41,738 nucleotides of DNA from a virus. The notes below the pieces were generated by a model, which ran no database searches, was not told where the DNA came from, and saw only the letters and a list, made by a program, of their open reading frames with translations. The stretch covers positions 1-41,738 of the IMG/VR virus record IMGVR_UViG_3300025151_000092. One strand, 5' to 3'. The translations under genes were made by a program, and so were the position numbers. Positions 1-9,295 of this stretch are shown here, piece after piece. Numbering within the stretch: the stretch's first letter is position 1; every line of letters begins with the position of its first letter.

Positions 1-3000
1 ATCATCTGCATACCTCTTGTCAATAACAATAGTACCTGTTGAAGAACAAGGCATATCGTCTTTAGTTCCAGTATGTATAAGTATACCTGACTTGACTTTT
101 GCATCTAGCTTAGTAATAAACACTCTTGAGTATCTGTCATCCCATACCATTGAGATACCAAGACCTTCAAAGGCATTGTCTATTAAATCATTAGGCACGT
201 CTACACCTGCATTTTCAAACTGTTGTTTGATTCTAAAGGGAAGATTCTCTCTGAACCAGTTAGTCATTCCACTTGAGGATATATCCGCAATATTCTGACC
301 TGCAATCGTATAGACTCTACCTCTCTTGGCATCTGCCCAAAAATAGCCTGCCTGACAAGATACAAATGCTCTGTGTTGTGTACCTCCATAGCCTAGCTCA
401 GTTCTTGAAAGCTCTGTTGGTCTATTTTGGAACACCCCTCCAGTTCCTACAGTGTAATTATTTGTAGTAGCTTCTATGGTATCGTATGCATTAAATATTA
501 CTGCACCGTTTTCAAATAAACCTAGAATATTGTTAGAAGCTAAACTATGTAATGCGATAAGAGGACCATATGCACTACCAAAATCATTGTAATTATTAGC
601 TAAAAAGATTCTGTAGTTATCCAGGAAGTCTTGCTCACTATTATCAGGTAGAGAGTATATGGTTCTATCATATAAATCAAATCTACATTTGTACTCCTCT
701 GGGTCGTAGTTGACAGGTAATTGGTACCCACCATACTGTGCATTCTCATTGGAGTATACATTTGCATAGAAATAGTAATTATCTTCTCTAATAGTTACAT
801 TAGATTCTTGAGTCCACCTATAAAAATCAGACTGAGCAGGGTAGTACCCTTTGTTTTCCTCATTTTCTCCATAACGGAAGTCTAGATTTCTATTAGATTC
901 TACCATAAACCCTGGTATACCATAATAATACAAATAAAATTTAGAAGGTGGTACAATATATTTATTTTTCGATGAAAAATTATCAAACTCATACTCCGAT
1001 ATCATATTTGGTACATTACCAAAAGGACTCGTTTGGTCCTGCTCACTCATTCTATAGCTAAGGAAATACTTAGGATAGCCTATATTTCTAACTTCTCGAT
1101 AATCAAAAGGTAATAAATCAGACAATGAGTTATTACCATCAATCATAGGAGAAACAAAGAAAGAATACTTTCTCTTTAGATAAAATCTATTTAGGAATGT
1201 ATCTCCACCATAAACAATATCACATTCATTATCAGCAGATAGTTTACCACAAGAGCCTGTATATATAAATTTAATGTTGTTTATGTCTCCATATTGATTT
1301 GGTAAAAATAATTTTAAAGATACATATGGAGAAGCGATAGGCTTTTCAAGCTCACTAGTCTTGTTACCAAAATGAGTTGGGAATGCATCACTTGTCTTAA
1401 ATCTACTTTGGTCTGCAAATCTTTGAAATGGAGGAGGTGTTAAGTTAAAACTATAGTTAACTTCATCAGAAACTACACCTGATGTTTCAGGTTGTTGGAG
1501 TTCAGAGCCTAAACTTAAATAAACAGAGGACTCTCTATTGAAGTTGTTAATAGATATATTCTGACTATCAAATACTTCGTCAACAGTATATGTTCCACTC
1601 TTCAGGTAAAGTCTTTCTTTAAGGCCCCTGAGTTTATTACCTTCTAATCCATACAATCCGTCACTGTTACTATCATCTCTTTGGAATTGATTGTAGTGTC
1701 CCACTGAAGAATAATAATAGGCAAAGTTATATCTTTTACCTCTATTGTAGAAGATTTCTTCCCATTCTACTCTGAATCGTGTTGCTTGTTGGAATTGTTC
1801 TACAATGTAAGCCGCAGTGACTATACCTAAACCTATACTCCCTAACACCGAGCCTGCTGGAATAAATCCTCCAAACGTTTGACCTGCACCTATGAATGCT
1901 GTACCTATATTTAGGGCCACATCTAAAGCTACCTCTACACCTGCTAATATCTTAGCCAACCTATGTGCTCTAGGAGATAAGATAGTAAACACAGGGTGAT
2001 TTTCTACTTCTACGAATCCCCCTCTACTGTTTCCTCTAAAATGAGATTCAATATACATCTCAAACGGTAGGATAGGCTTATCAAAATGTGTATCAGGGGA
2101 GTGGAAACTAAATCTATTATTAGACAATGAATCAGCACCTTGTCTTCCTGTCTTAAAAGGATGTGGAATATAGTCCTTCCTATCTGCATCTGTGTAGATA
2201 AGCTGATTGTCAGATAAATCATTATAGGGGAAGTTACTGAAGAATTGAGACCTATCACTACCTATAGTCTGTTGAGGAGCCTCAATCATATCGTAAAGAA
2301 GTCCTTTTGCTATAATAGAACGGTCAAACCTAGTGTCACCTCTAAAATATTCATAATGAGTTATAGAATCTCTAAATTCTTGAGTAATGTAGTTATTACT
2401 TACTGCAATATCTAAGAAAGCTCTGATAACCTCAGTATCTATATGGAAACCAATAGGGAATATATTATTCTTTCTAAATGGTATAGCATCTTGGTCAAAC
2501 GCAGGAGATGTGTTAAAATCAGGAAACTTAAAGTGCCTAATTGGCTTACAACTAAAGTCAGCAGCAGCTGATAATACGTAAGGTTCTCCTGCAGCAGGTG
2601 CACCCCCTGTAAATACGTTTTGGAACTCAGTTCTAATATCAGGTGGGATGTCTGCCTCGGTAATCACCATGTTAGTACCATCATCCCTTGTTCTGCTATC
2701 ATATAAGAAGTTGTTGTTGGGGTACTTGATAGTAGACTCCCAATAAGCAAACTTACCTTTTTCGTGAGGAACAGGGTTGCAAACTATATCATCATATACC
2801 TCGAAAGGACATCTAGATTCGTACACACAAGTTTTTTGTATGTTTAAATCTAAGTCTTGTGCATTTTTAAGTATTAACTTATCTACAGGAGGGTAGTCTG
2901 CTTTGATAGCTACTGTACCCCAAGTACCAGAGGCATAAAAATAATTTCTTTGATGGTTCGTGGCATTGATTCTTTGGTCGCCAAGTCCCTCACCAGCAGC

Positions 3001-6000
3001 ATTATCTGTTGGGAAATGAGATTTGTTTTTTCTACCCGTGTGATATACAGAAACTAATGGAGCATCTACAGCAACAATAATATCGCTAACACCCACAAAT
3101 GGAGCTTGCAAGTTGCCACTAGAATCTTTTAATTTTATCTCTATTTTTCTCACACTACCTCCTCCCGCATCGATGGTAGGACGAGACCTTTCAAGCCCTA
3201 CTTTTGCTAAGAAAGAATTTTGGTCAATAAATTGGTGAGAGAGGGGAGAGTCTGGGTTATCACATTCATTCCAGTAAATATCTCCAGTTAATAAATCTTG
3301 TGCTTGTATTGTATGGCCATAGAAATTTCCACTATCTAATTTCACATCATTGAAGAGAGAAACTCTAACATAAGCAGGGTACCATAAACAATCTTTTTTC
3401 TTTTTGGCTTTTGGGCCGTCCTGCAAATTAGAAACAGACAGAACCAAAGTAGACTTTGTAGTGTCTATTGGAATTTTAAAGAATAACGCATTTGTATGTA
3501 CAAAGCTTACAGTATCAGCTCCTGTAACGTCATTTAAAAATTTATTTGTTATGGAAGATGTAGCCGTATCATAGCCTACTACTCTGTTTGTAACAAAAAA
3601 CCCTCCTTCAAATAAAGCTCTGTCATTGTAACAATTAGTTGTCTTTATTCTATTACCAATTTCAGGTATTATATGTCTAACACTTCCAGGTACAGCTGGG
3701 TTACCTCTTAACCAAGCGTACCAAGCATACGTACCTCCATCGCTATGTTCAAAGAATCCCCCATTAGCATCAGGTGCAGCAAGATTATTACCATTATCAT
3801 CATCTCTAGCTGTAAATGAATTAGCTGACATACCTTTAGCAAATCCACAAGGCAGTTCGTTAAATACAAGTTGAGATAACTGATTATACACATCATTAGG
3901 CTCCCTCTCAATTATAGGAAAACTGCTACTACTCTCCGTTAAGTCTTCATCTACTACTATCGATGGGTAGTCGGGGGACAAGTGGAATGTGTAAGGGTAT
4001 ATTGAATCAGATGCATAGTTTGTAGCTAATTGGTCTGGAGAGTCAGGTTCTGTGGAACCGAAGAATGGTCTTGCTCTTTCAAATACTAAATCAAACTTTC
4101 CATTATTGTTCTCACCAGAATTTTTATCTTTTCTATCTGATATCCAAAACTCGTAATCATCGAGTCTACCTGGATTTGAAGTTGGATTATCAAATTCTAT
4201 GGTATCAGCATCGTTAATGTTTTTAGGGTCTGCATTGTTATCAAACTCTAGAAACTGGTCCATCTCAGGCTTAGAAGGTCTTGAAATCTTATCACAACTA
4301 ACAGGAATCTCTTCTATTTCGGGTATACCATCTGCAAATCCTCTGAAATCTACTATCTCATCGTTCTTGATGATTGTACCACAATCTCCATCAAAGAGTT
4401 CTGTAGGGTCACAACATTCTATCTCTCCTTTGTGCACTCCAGTAGGACCTATGTAACTACTCTTAATGAAATAATCTAATATGGCATCTTCAACAGGACC
4501 GTTTTCAGGTAATGACTTAGATGCTATTACATCCTCTTGCCTATCGTTTATAAAAGAAAAGAAATCGGAGTATATGTATTCGTCCTGGTCTATCTCTATG
4601 GTTACTTCCGCAGGGGTAACAACACTTAAGTCTATAACTGCCTCGGTAGTACATAACCTTTCTACCAGCCTATATATTGTACTGAAATTTGCATCTGAAC
4701 AATTGCCTCCTAGAGGACCTTCGTTAGTGGCTGTATTATAAAATTGCCACTTATAAATTCTTGCTTCGTCTACACAACCCTTATTACCGTTTCTAAATAT
4801 GGAGTAGACATCATTAATCCAAGGTTTCTGCTGAACGGTATAAGGTAAATCCTGTTTACGTGTTGTATTGGCTATTTGATTTATTAATGCTGCAGGGTCA
4901 GCTTGGTGGTCGCTGTCAAAGTATAAATCATCATTTGTAGCTGCTCTAGGTATTAAAGGGTATATTGGAGTTTTGTATCCTTGATTAGTTACAAATCTAA
5001 TACCGAAAGGAACTACCTCGTCCCTCATGTAACCTTTAAAATTAGCCGTTCCCCTAGATGTAGAATACAGGCCTTCTTCTGACCGAGAAGTTCTCCACTC
5101 TGCAAAATGCCCCATGAAATTTACCATAGGTTGCAAATTAGGTGGCTCTTGTCCTTCTAAGTCAGAGAAAAATAAGGTGTTGTTTGCTTGTGCAACTGTC
5201 TTAGCTGTTTTGTAGTAAGGCATCTCCCTACTTAGCTCTCTAATATCTATATTCTCTAACTCTTGGCTACCTGAGTACAATAGTTCAGTAGTAGATGTAG
5301 GTAATATGTCTACTACAAAAGCATTTGCTTCTCCGCTAACACCATTAGTTTGGTATACTGCTACTTTGTAGTAGTCAAACTTCGGGTCTAAGTTACTTAC
5401 TTTTAATTTCAAAGATAGGTTAGTCAACGTATCTAACTCAAACTGCTGATATACCTCCCTGTTATTATCCTTTATTGATGCTGGACCAGAGGATGCTGTA
5501 TAACTATTTATTAGATTACCCCTAGCATCGCAGTACCCAGCAAAGAAAACATATTGACCATGTCTTGTTTTACCTCCAATGACAGTGCCTTCAACTTCGA
5601 TACAAAGTTTTTCACTGCTTGGTAGTATATTCATCTTGTCACAGTTCAAACATACTGTTCTATCTACTAACCCACAATCACAATTAGGGTCATAGTCTGG
5701 ACTAGAAGGGTCATCGCTACAAAAAACAGTTTTTGTAGTGTACTGTTCAGGTTTCGCAACTTCTACTCGTCTTCTAGGGTTAAGGTCATCTGTGAAGTAT
5801 AATACATCTCCGCACTTCTCTTGTTTAATTATAGATGATACAGGATAGTTAACATTAAAACCTAGGCACCCTGCACCCTCTGAACTTCCTTGACAAGGCT
5901 TGCTACCGTGGTCGCTTATCAAAGTAACATAAGTACATGTAGCAACCTGAGCGATGCTCTCTAAACCATTAGATAATACGGATTTAATATCACAGCCGCA

Positions 6001-6324
6001 CTCCTTTAGTGTGTCTGTAAAAGATATTTGTTTCTCTAAGTCCTCTATGAATCCTATCTCAGACTCTCTAGTTTCAGGATTAGTTAAAAAGAAGTATGTC
6101 CTCTCCCCTGTGGTGTCGTGTTGTATACCGATAACATGGAACCCATCTACAAATCTAGAACATAAGATATTACTCTCTTCGTTTTGAAGATTAATGGAAT
6201 CCCCGTCTTGTCCTTGAAAGTTCGCATTGAGTGCATGAATATACGAATTTTGGTCTAAAGACGTAACGTGGGTATCTTTGTTCATACCCTTTTTACCTAC
6301 TCCTAATTCTCTTTGCGGCTTCAT
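1..6324 (-). CDS. Giant tail 'muzzle'-like structural protein (C-terminus cut off by window edge)
   Basis: I translated this frame by hand from the ATG at 6324 to base 1 and met no stop, giving at least 2,108 residues. The ATG overlaps the stop of the upstream gene (TAATG). Residues 14-80 (MNKDTHVTSLDQNSYIHALN, then a QNEESN segment, a VIGIQ segment and FFLTNPETRESEIGF) look like the N-terminus of crAss-like tail tubular/muzzle proteins. Later motifs such as YFTDDLNPRRR and FKGYMRDEVVPFGIRF also fit that family. A Cys cluster (CDCG, CLNC) lies near residues 200-220. A Gly/Ala-rich hydrophobic stretch lies near residues 1455-1515. It follows three connector-type genes, as expected for a protein at the end of a short tail. 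I infer a virion tail role; the family match is from memory. It is long for the family, so extra domains or a fusion are possible. Confidence 0.75.
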   Translation of the reverse strand, partial: MKPQRELGVGKKGMNKDTHVTSLDQNSYIHALNANFQGQDGDSINLQNEESNILCSRFVDGFHVIGIQHDTTGERTYFFLTNPETRESEIGFIEDLEKQISFTDTLKECGCDIKSVLSNGLESIAQVATCTYVTLISDHGSKPCQGSSEGAGCLGFNVNYPVSSIIKQEKCGDVLYFTDDLNPRRRVEVAKPEQYTTKTVFCSDDPSSPDYDPNCDCGLVDRTVCLNCDKMNILPSSEKLCIEVEGTVIGGKTRHGQYVFFAGYCDARGNLINSYTASSGPASIKDNNREVYQQFELDTLTNLSLKLKVSNLDPKFDYYKVAVYQTNGVSGEANAFVVDILPTSTTELLYSGSQELENIDIRELSREMPYYKTAKTVAQANNTLFFSDLEGQEPPNLQPMVNFMGHFAEWRTSRSEEGLYSTSRGTANFKGYMRDEVVPFGIRFVTNQGYKTPIYPLIPRAATNDDLYFDSDHQADPAALINQIANTTRKQDLPYTVQQKPWINDVYSIFRNGNKGCVDEARIYKWQFYNTATNEGPLGGNCSDANFSTIYRLVERLCTTEAVIDLSVVTPAEVTIEIDQDEYIYSDFFSFINDRQEDVIASKSLPENGPVEDAILDYFIKSSYIGPTGVHKGEIECCDPTELFDGDCGTIIKNDEIVDFRGFADGIPEIEEIPVSCDKISRPSKPEMDQFLEFDNNADPKNINDADTIEFDNPTSNPGRLDDYEFWISDRKDKNSGENNNGKFDLVFERARPFFGSTEPDSPDQLATNYASDSIYPYTFHLSPDYPSIVVDEDLTESSSSFPIIEREPNDVYNQLSQLVFNELPCGFAKGMSANSFTARDDDNGNNLAAPDANGGFFEHSDGGTYAWYAWLRGNPAVPGSVRHIIPEIGNRIKTTNCYNDRALFEGGFFVTNRVVGYDTATSSITNKFLNDVTGADTVSFVHTNALFFKIPIDTTKSTLVLSVSNLQDGPKAKKKKDCLWYPAYVRVSLFNDVKLDSGNFYGHTIQAQDLLTGDIYWNECDNPDSPLSHQFIDQNSFLAKVGLERSRPTIDAGGGSVRKIEIKLKDSSGNLQAPFVGVSDIIVAVDAPLVSVYHTGRKNKSHFPTDNAAGEGLGDQRINATNHQRNYFYASGTWGTVAIKADYPPVDKLILKNAQDLDLNIQKTCVYESRCPFEVYDDIVCNPVPHEKGKFAYWESTIKYPNNNFLYDSRTRDDGTNMVITEADIPPDIRTEFQNVFTGGAPAAGEPYVLSAAADFSCKPIRHFKFPDFNTSPAFDQDAIPFRKNNIFPIGFHIDTEVIRAFLDIAVSNNYITQEFRDSITHYEYFRGDTRFDRSIIAKGLLYDMIEAPQQTIGSDRSQFFSNFPYNDLSDNQLIYTDADRKDYIPHPFKTGRQGADSLSNNRFSFHSPDTHFDKPILPFEMYIESHFRGNSRGGFVEVENHPVFTILSPRAHRLAKILAGVEVALDVALNIGTAFIGAGQTFGGFIPAGSVLGSIGLGIVTAAYIVEQFQQATRFRVEWEEIFYNRGKRYNFAYYYSSVGHYNQFQRDDSNSDGLYGLEGNKLRGLKERLYLKSGTYTVDEVFDSQNISINNFNRESSVYLSLGSELQQPETSGVVSDEVNYSFNLTPPPFQRFADQSRFKTSDAFPTHFGNKTSELEKPIASPYVSLKLFLPNQYGDINNIKFIYTGSCGKLSADNECDIVYGGDTFLNRFYLKRKYSFFVSPMIDGNNSLSDLLPFDYREVRNIGYPKYFLSYRMSEQDQTSPFGNVPNMISEYEFDNFSSKNKYIVPPSKFYLYYYGIPGFMVESNRNLDFRYGENEENKGYYPAQSDFYRWTQESNVTIREDNYYFYANVYSNENAQYGGYQLPVNYDPEEYKCRFDLYDRTIYSLPDNSEQDFLDNYRIFLANNYNDFGSAYGPLIALHSLASNNILGLFENGAVIFNAYDTIEATTNNYTVGTGGVFQNRPTELSRTELGYGGTQHRAFVSCQAGYFWADAKRGRVYTIAGQNIADISSSGMTNWFRENLPFRIKQQFENAGVDVPNDLIDNAFEGLGISMVWDDRYSRVFITKLDAKVKSGILIHTGTKDDMPCSSTGTIVIDKRYADD

Positions 6325-7277
6325 TAGAATCTAAATGGATTTGGATTTTGGAAAGTACCGAAACCAGCAGCTGGACCAGTCTCGTCATAGTTAGTTCTGA
6401 TTGCTCCTAGGTTAACATCGTATTTGTGCATACGTAGTCTGTTAGTACCCATAGCTCTAAATAAGGCTACCATGTCAATATTAGATGTATCAGCTTTTGC
6501 TTTTGACTGAAGGTCTGTTTCAAGTTGAAAGAATGCCTTGTACATACCTTGTTTGTTTGGGCTATCGTCTGATAACATGGCATCCTCAAGTATTTTTCTC
6601 TTTACGTGGTACTCTAGGTACTCTTCTAGGTAACCATTTTGGGTAACAGGAATAACAGGTAGGCAGTTTTCATCTACAGGTATACCATAGTATTGCATAT
6701 AGATAGCTCCCTCTTTAAAGTTAGCGTATACTGTTTTACCTTTAATGTTGATGGAAAAAGGGCTGTCCTTAATATTTCTATTTACGCAGTTTGTTTCGCA
6801 CTGACTTCTTATAAGGTCACTACCTAGTCTAACGTATGAAGGGTTTTTATAGAATAGAGATACTTTAGTATTATCTAAATATAAATTCTCTACAATACGC
6901 TCAACACACTCTCCATCTTTACATTTAGGCAAGCAATCCTCACATAATCTATCTTCAAAACAAGTTAGCTTCTCTCCATACAATCTAGACTGTACTCTTA
7001 TCCTGTCTGAATCTTTTGGCATAGATGCAAAATCAGGTTCACAGTACAAGGCAAGAACTAAAGATGCAAAGTTCTCGGGTACCTCTCCCCTATAATTAGA
7101 AATATGGATAGTTCTTTCGTACTTATCCATAATATTTCTACCAAAGTTCTTTAACTTCATATACACCCATCTTGCGATAGATGCTTCATCTACTACCTGT
7201 GGATTATCTTTAAAATAATTACCAGCAGTTATATCAGCTATGAACTGTTCTAGTGGGGTGTAGGCGTTTTGTTCCAT
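6324..7277 (-). CDS. Tail connector/adaptor protein (crAss-like ring protein candidate), 317 aa
   Basis: The protein has an alpha-helical N-terminal half, a Cys cluster near residues 105-125 (CFEDRLCEDCLPKC) and a beta region with FKEGAIYMQYYGIPVDENCL followed by IPV and a helix. That last pattern recalls connector proteins that sit just before the muzzle gene in crAss-like phages. The start overlaps the preceding gene by 44 bases, and the stop overlaps the next start by one base, so the three genes are probably translated together. The C-terminus ends in NPNPFRF, a loose match to the S/N-P-F motif seen in other proteins of this phage. I infer a structural role in the head-tail junction or tail barrel. 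The exact ring position is uncertain. Confidence 0.6.
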   Translation of the reverse strand: MEQNAYTPLEQFIADITAGNYFKDNPQVVDEASIARWVYMKLKNFGRNIMDKYERTIHISNYRGEVPENFASLVLALYCEPDFASMPKDSDRIRVQSRLYGEKLTCFEDRLCEDCLPKCKDGECVERIVENLYLDNTKVSLFYKNPSYVRLGSDLIRSQCETNCVNRNIKDSPFSINIKGKTVYANFKEGAIYMQYYGIPVDENCLPVIPVTQNGYLEEYLEYHVKRKILEDAMLSDDSPNKQGMYKAFFQLETDLQSKAKADTSNIDMVALFRAMGTNRLRMHKYDVNLGAIRTNYDETGPAAGFGTFQNPNPFRF

Positions 7278-7737
7278 TACCGATTATATTTTTTAAGTTT
7301 TTGTAGTGGCATAAATACTTTGCTCCGTTAACGCAATGCTCTTTCCACTTTCTCTTTTTGTTTCTAGTTAATTCAAATGCTAAACTAGAGGGGAATATTT
7401 GATTGTATACGCTTCCAAAAAACTGAGTGTAATATATCAACCCTCCTGTTTGAAAGGTAGTGTTATTAGAGTAGGGTATCTTTGCTCTTTTATTGTAAGA
7501 CGGGAAACAGAAGTATCCTAGACCATCTAATACAACCCCATTAGGTTGCTCTATCAAAATGTCTCCTACTAAGTCAAAGAAGTCATCTCTTATTTTTCTC
7601 CACTCCTGCGGTGTGTACCTTCCTTTTAAATTAGGATTATATCTCACTACCTTTCTTCCAAAATGTTTATCTCCCAATACACTCACCACTGGGCCCCAAG
7701 CAGTTGCTTTTCTATTTCCTCTCTTGAACTCACCCAT
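7234..7737 (-). CDS. Small tail-barrel-associated protein, 167 aa
   Basis: This is a basic, compact protein (pattern YTPQEWRKIRDDFFDLVGDI, then VVLDGLGYF) with a Lys/Arg-rich end around residues 125-145 (TRNKKRKWKEHC). A similar short protein with a Y-x(3)-W/F-x-x-I helix and a V-x-LP/LG strand sits between ring-protein genes in crAss-like phages, where some such genes are annotated as IHF-like or tail components. Neighbours on both sides look like connector proteins. The gene begins 1 base after its upstream neighbour ends and overlaps the downstream gene by 44 bases. I infer a structural or assembly role; a DNA-binding function cannot be excluded. No catalytic motif was seen. Confidence 0.5.
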   Translation of the reverse strand: MGEFKRGNRKATAWGPVVSVLGDKHFGRKVVRYNPNLKGRYTPQEWRKIRDDFFDLVGDILIEQPNGVVLDGLGYFCFPSYNKRAKIPYSNNTTFQTGGLIYYTQFFGSVYNQIFPSSLAFELTRNKKRKWKEHCVNGAKYLCHYKNLKNIIGNGTKRLHPTRTVHS

Positions 7738-7738
7738 A

Positions 7739-8440
7739 CTACTTTGCTCTCATACCAGGACCCATCTTCTGATTAGAATCTAAATCAGAATTTTCATCAG
7801 GAGGTATTGCTTTGTACGTGGTAGTTATATGCTTAACCACTTGGTCCTTTACCGTAGAAATATATTTGTTTGGTATGACAATATCAAAATCATATGGAGT
7901 TGCACAAGCATCTACCTTATTTCCACACTCAGTAAAAGATTCTGCCTCTAACTTGTCTGTGAACAAGGCATTAATTGATACAATTTCAGGGGTGCTACCT
8001 ACTACGTACAAATACCCATTGGCCAAATAGAAGTAACTAGTAGCGTTTTGGAATTTTCTCTTTTGCTGTGTTTTAAAATCAGCAAGGGTTCTTAATCTTT
8101 GATATTCAGTCTCACCTGTGATGTTGGAAACTGATATGATGATAGGGCCTATAGAAGAATTAAAGATGTCAGGTAACTTGCAAGTGGTCTTCATTATTTT
8201 GTCGCACTTTCTGAACTCTGCTATATCACACTTGTCAGCTCTTATTCTATGCATCTCTACACAAGTTACTTCTGTGAAGATAGAACTGTCTCTAAATACA
8301 TCTCTTAAAGGTCTTTGGGATAAAAGGTAGCTAGTATAATCTTTAGCTAAAGAGTAAATATACCTATCACTGACACGGTCATCCTTATTTATAGCCTGGA
8401 TAGAGTTACTTACGTCTGATATGAACTGATATATAGTCAT
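7739..8440 (-). CDS. crAss-like ring/tail-stabilisation protein, 233 aa
   Basis: The N-terminus (DDRVSDRYIYSLAKDYTSYLL) and the following layout (VTCVEM, several Cys, KLPDIFNSSIGPIIISV, then FYLANGYLYV) match my memory of the ring protein that attaches to the portal in crAss-like phages, often annotated as a tail stabilisation protein. It begins a short four-gene tail operon with its own promoter (8445-8476). The -7 box ends only five bases upstream of the ATG at 8440, so the mRNA may be leaderless. No other in-frame ATG lies close downstream, which supports this start. The C-terminus is polar and probably flexible. Confidence 0.6.
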   Translation of the reverse strand: MTIYQFISDVSNSIQAINKDDRVSDRYIYSLAKDYTSYLLSQRPLRDVFRDSSIFTEVTCVEMHRIRADKCDIAEFRKCDKIMKTTCKLPDIFNSSIGPIIISVSNITGETEYQRLRTLADFKTQQKRKFQNATSYFYLANGYLYVVGSTPEIVSINALFTDKLEAESFTECGNKVDACATPYDFDIVIPNKYISTVKDQVVKHITTTYKAIPPDENSDLDSNQKMGPGMRAK

Positions 8441-8444
8441 TCTT

Positions 8445-8476
8445 CTAATTTAATAAATATATATGATATAACCAAA
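8445..8476 (-). promoter_or_regulatory. Promoter of the tail-connector operon (likely leaderless transcript)
   Basis: On the minus strand TTTG (8476-8473), 20 bases and TAAATTAG (8452-8445) match the Bacteroidota form with one mismatch. The -33 region carries a partial copy of the 31-bp element (8456-8486). The start point would fall at or next to ATG 8440, leaving almost no leader. Confidence 0.65.
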
Positions 8477-8482
8477 TTTCTT

Positions 8483-8512
8483 ACAAAAACAAAGAGGGCT
8501 CCAAGAGCCCTC
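8483..8512 (-). terminator. Intrinsic terminator after the fibre block
   Basis: On the minus strand an 8-bp stem GAGGGCTC/GAGCCCTC with a TTG loop is followed by TTTGTTTTTG. It lies 34 bases after the fibre-tip stop codon at 8546. Its T tract overlaps the start of the promoter element of the next operon. Confidence 0.85.
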
Positions 8513-8545
8513 CTGTTATGGGGGAAAACCAACCAAAACCCCTCA

Positions 8546-9292
8546 TTATTCATCCTCTCGATAGGCTACAAAGCTATCAAAGTATATTTTATAGTTTTTA
8601 CCAGCTGTTAGTCCAGAAACTTCTACCTGTCCTGGAGTACCAGAGGTTGTACCATTTATTGTTAGAGTCATTGTTTCCCAAGCACTATCAGTTACATTTC
8701 TAACTGTGAATGGGTATGTTTTGTCCCTTCCTGACCGATATCCAGCAGGCAGAGTAAACAACTGACTATTCACTCCTGCAGCACTGTCTACAACGCCTCT
8801 AAACTCTATTCTCTTATCCCCTCTTTTTCTAAAGGCAAGAGCTGTGGTTCCTGATGAAGTGTAATCAGCATTCGCAAATGCTGGGGAAGCTCCTCCGAAT
8901 GCATTGACTCCAGTAAAAGTTTCATCGGGGGGCAAGACATCATAAGGTAATGTACCAGTTTGGTCTAAGTCAGGTACAAACTGTACATCCCAAGAAGTTC
9001 CATCATAGTATGCTGTAATAGTGTGGCTCTTGTTTCCAAGAGTACTAGGCATGGTAAACCCGAAAAGACTAATGGTGACAGGAGAATTTAACGTTGCATT
9101 AGCTAAGTACCTGAATGTAAATTGAAGACCTTTAAATGGTGCACCTGATATAGTAAAGGAGTGGTTACCTACAGGGGTAACAGCTCCTGAAGAAAATATT
9201 CTATATATGGTGGTAGGAGTTTCTGCATTCAATGTATAAACAGCACCAGCATTTACTATTTCATAACTTTCTTGTATATTAACTAAAGGCAT
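8546..9292 (-). CDS. Beta-rich tail fibre / receptor-binding candidate, 248 aa
   Basis: The sequence is rich in Thr, Ser, Gly and beta-prone residues and has few charges, typical of fibre or appendage proteins. Residues 1-110 (VNIQESYEIVNAGAVYTLNA, then GNHSFTISGAPFKGLQFTF) look like one beta-sandwich, and residues 140-248 (KRIEFRGVVDS, LFTLPAGYRS, GQVEVSGLTAGKNYKIYFDS) look like a second beta domain of the kind found at the tips of phage fibres. It is the last gene before a clear terminator at 8483-8512 and starts four bases after the collagen-like fibre gene ends. I infer a receptor-binding or fibre-tip role; I cannot name a specific family. Confidence 0.55.
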   Translation of the reverse strand: MPLVNIQESYEIVNAGAVYTLNAETPTTIYRIFSSGAVTPVGNHSFTISGAPFKGLQFTFRYLANATLNSPVTISLFGFTMPSTLGNKSHTITAYYDGTSWDVQFVPDLDQTGTLPYDVLPPDETFTGVNAFGGASPAFANADYTSSGTTALAFRKRGDKRIEFRGVVDSAAGVNSQLFTLPAGYRSGRDKTYPFTVRNVTDSAWETMTLTINGTTSGTPGQVEVSGLTAGKNYKIYFDSFVAYREDE

Positions 9293-9295
9293 TTC

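Noticed and set aside
17-6187. Short frames on both strands across 1-6187
   Set aside because: They are shadows of one continuous open minus-strand frame that begins at 6324; none has independent context.
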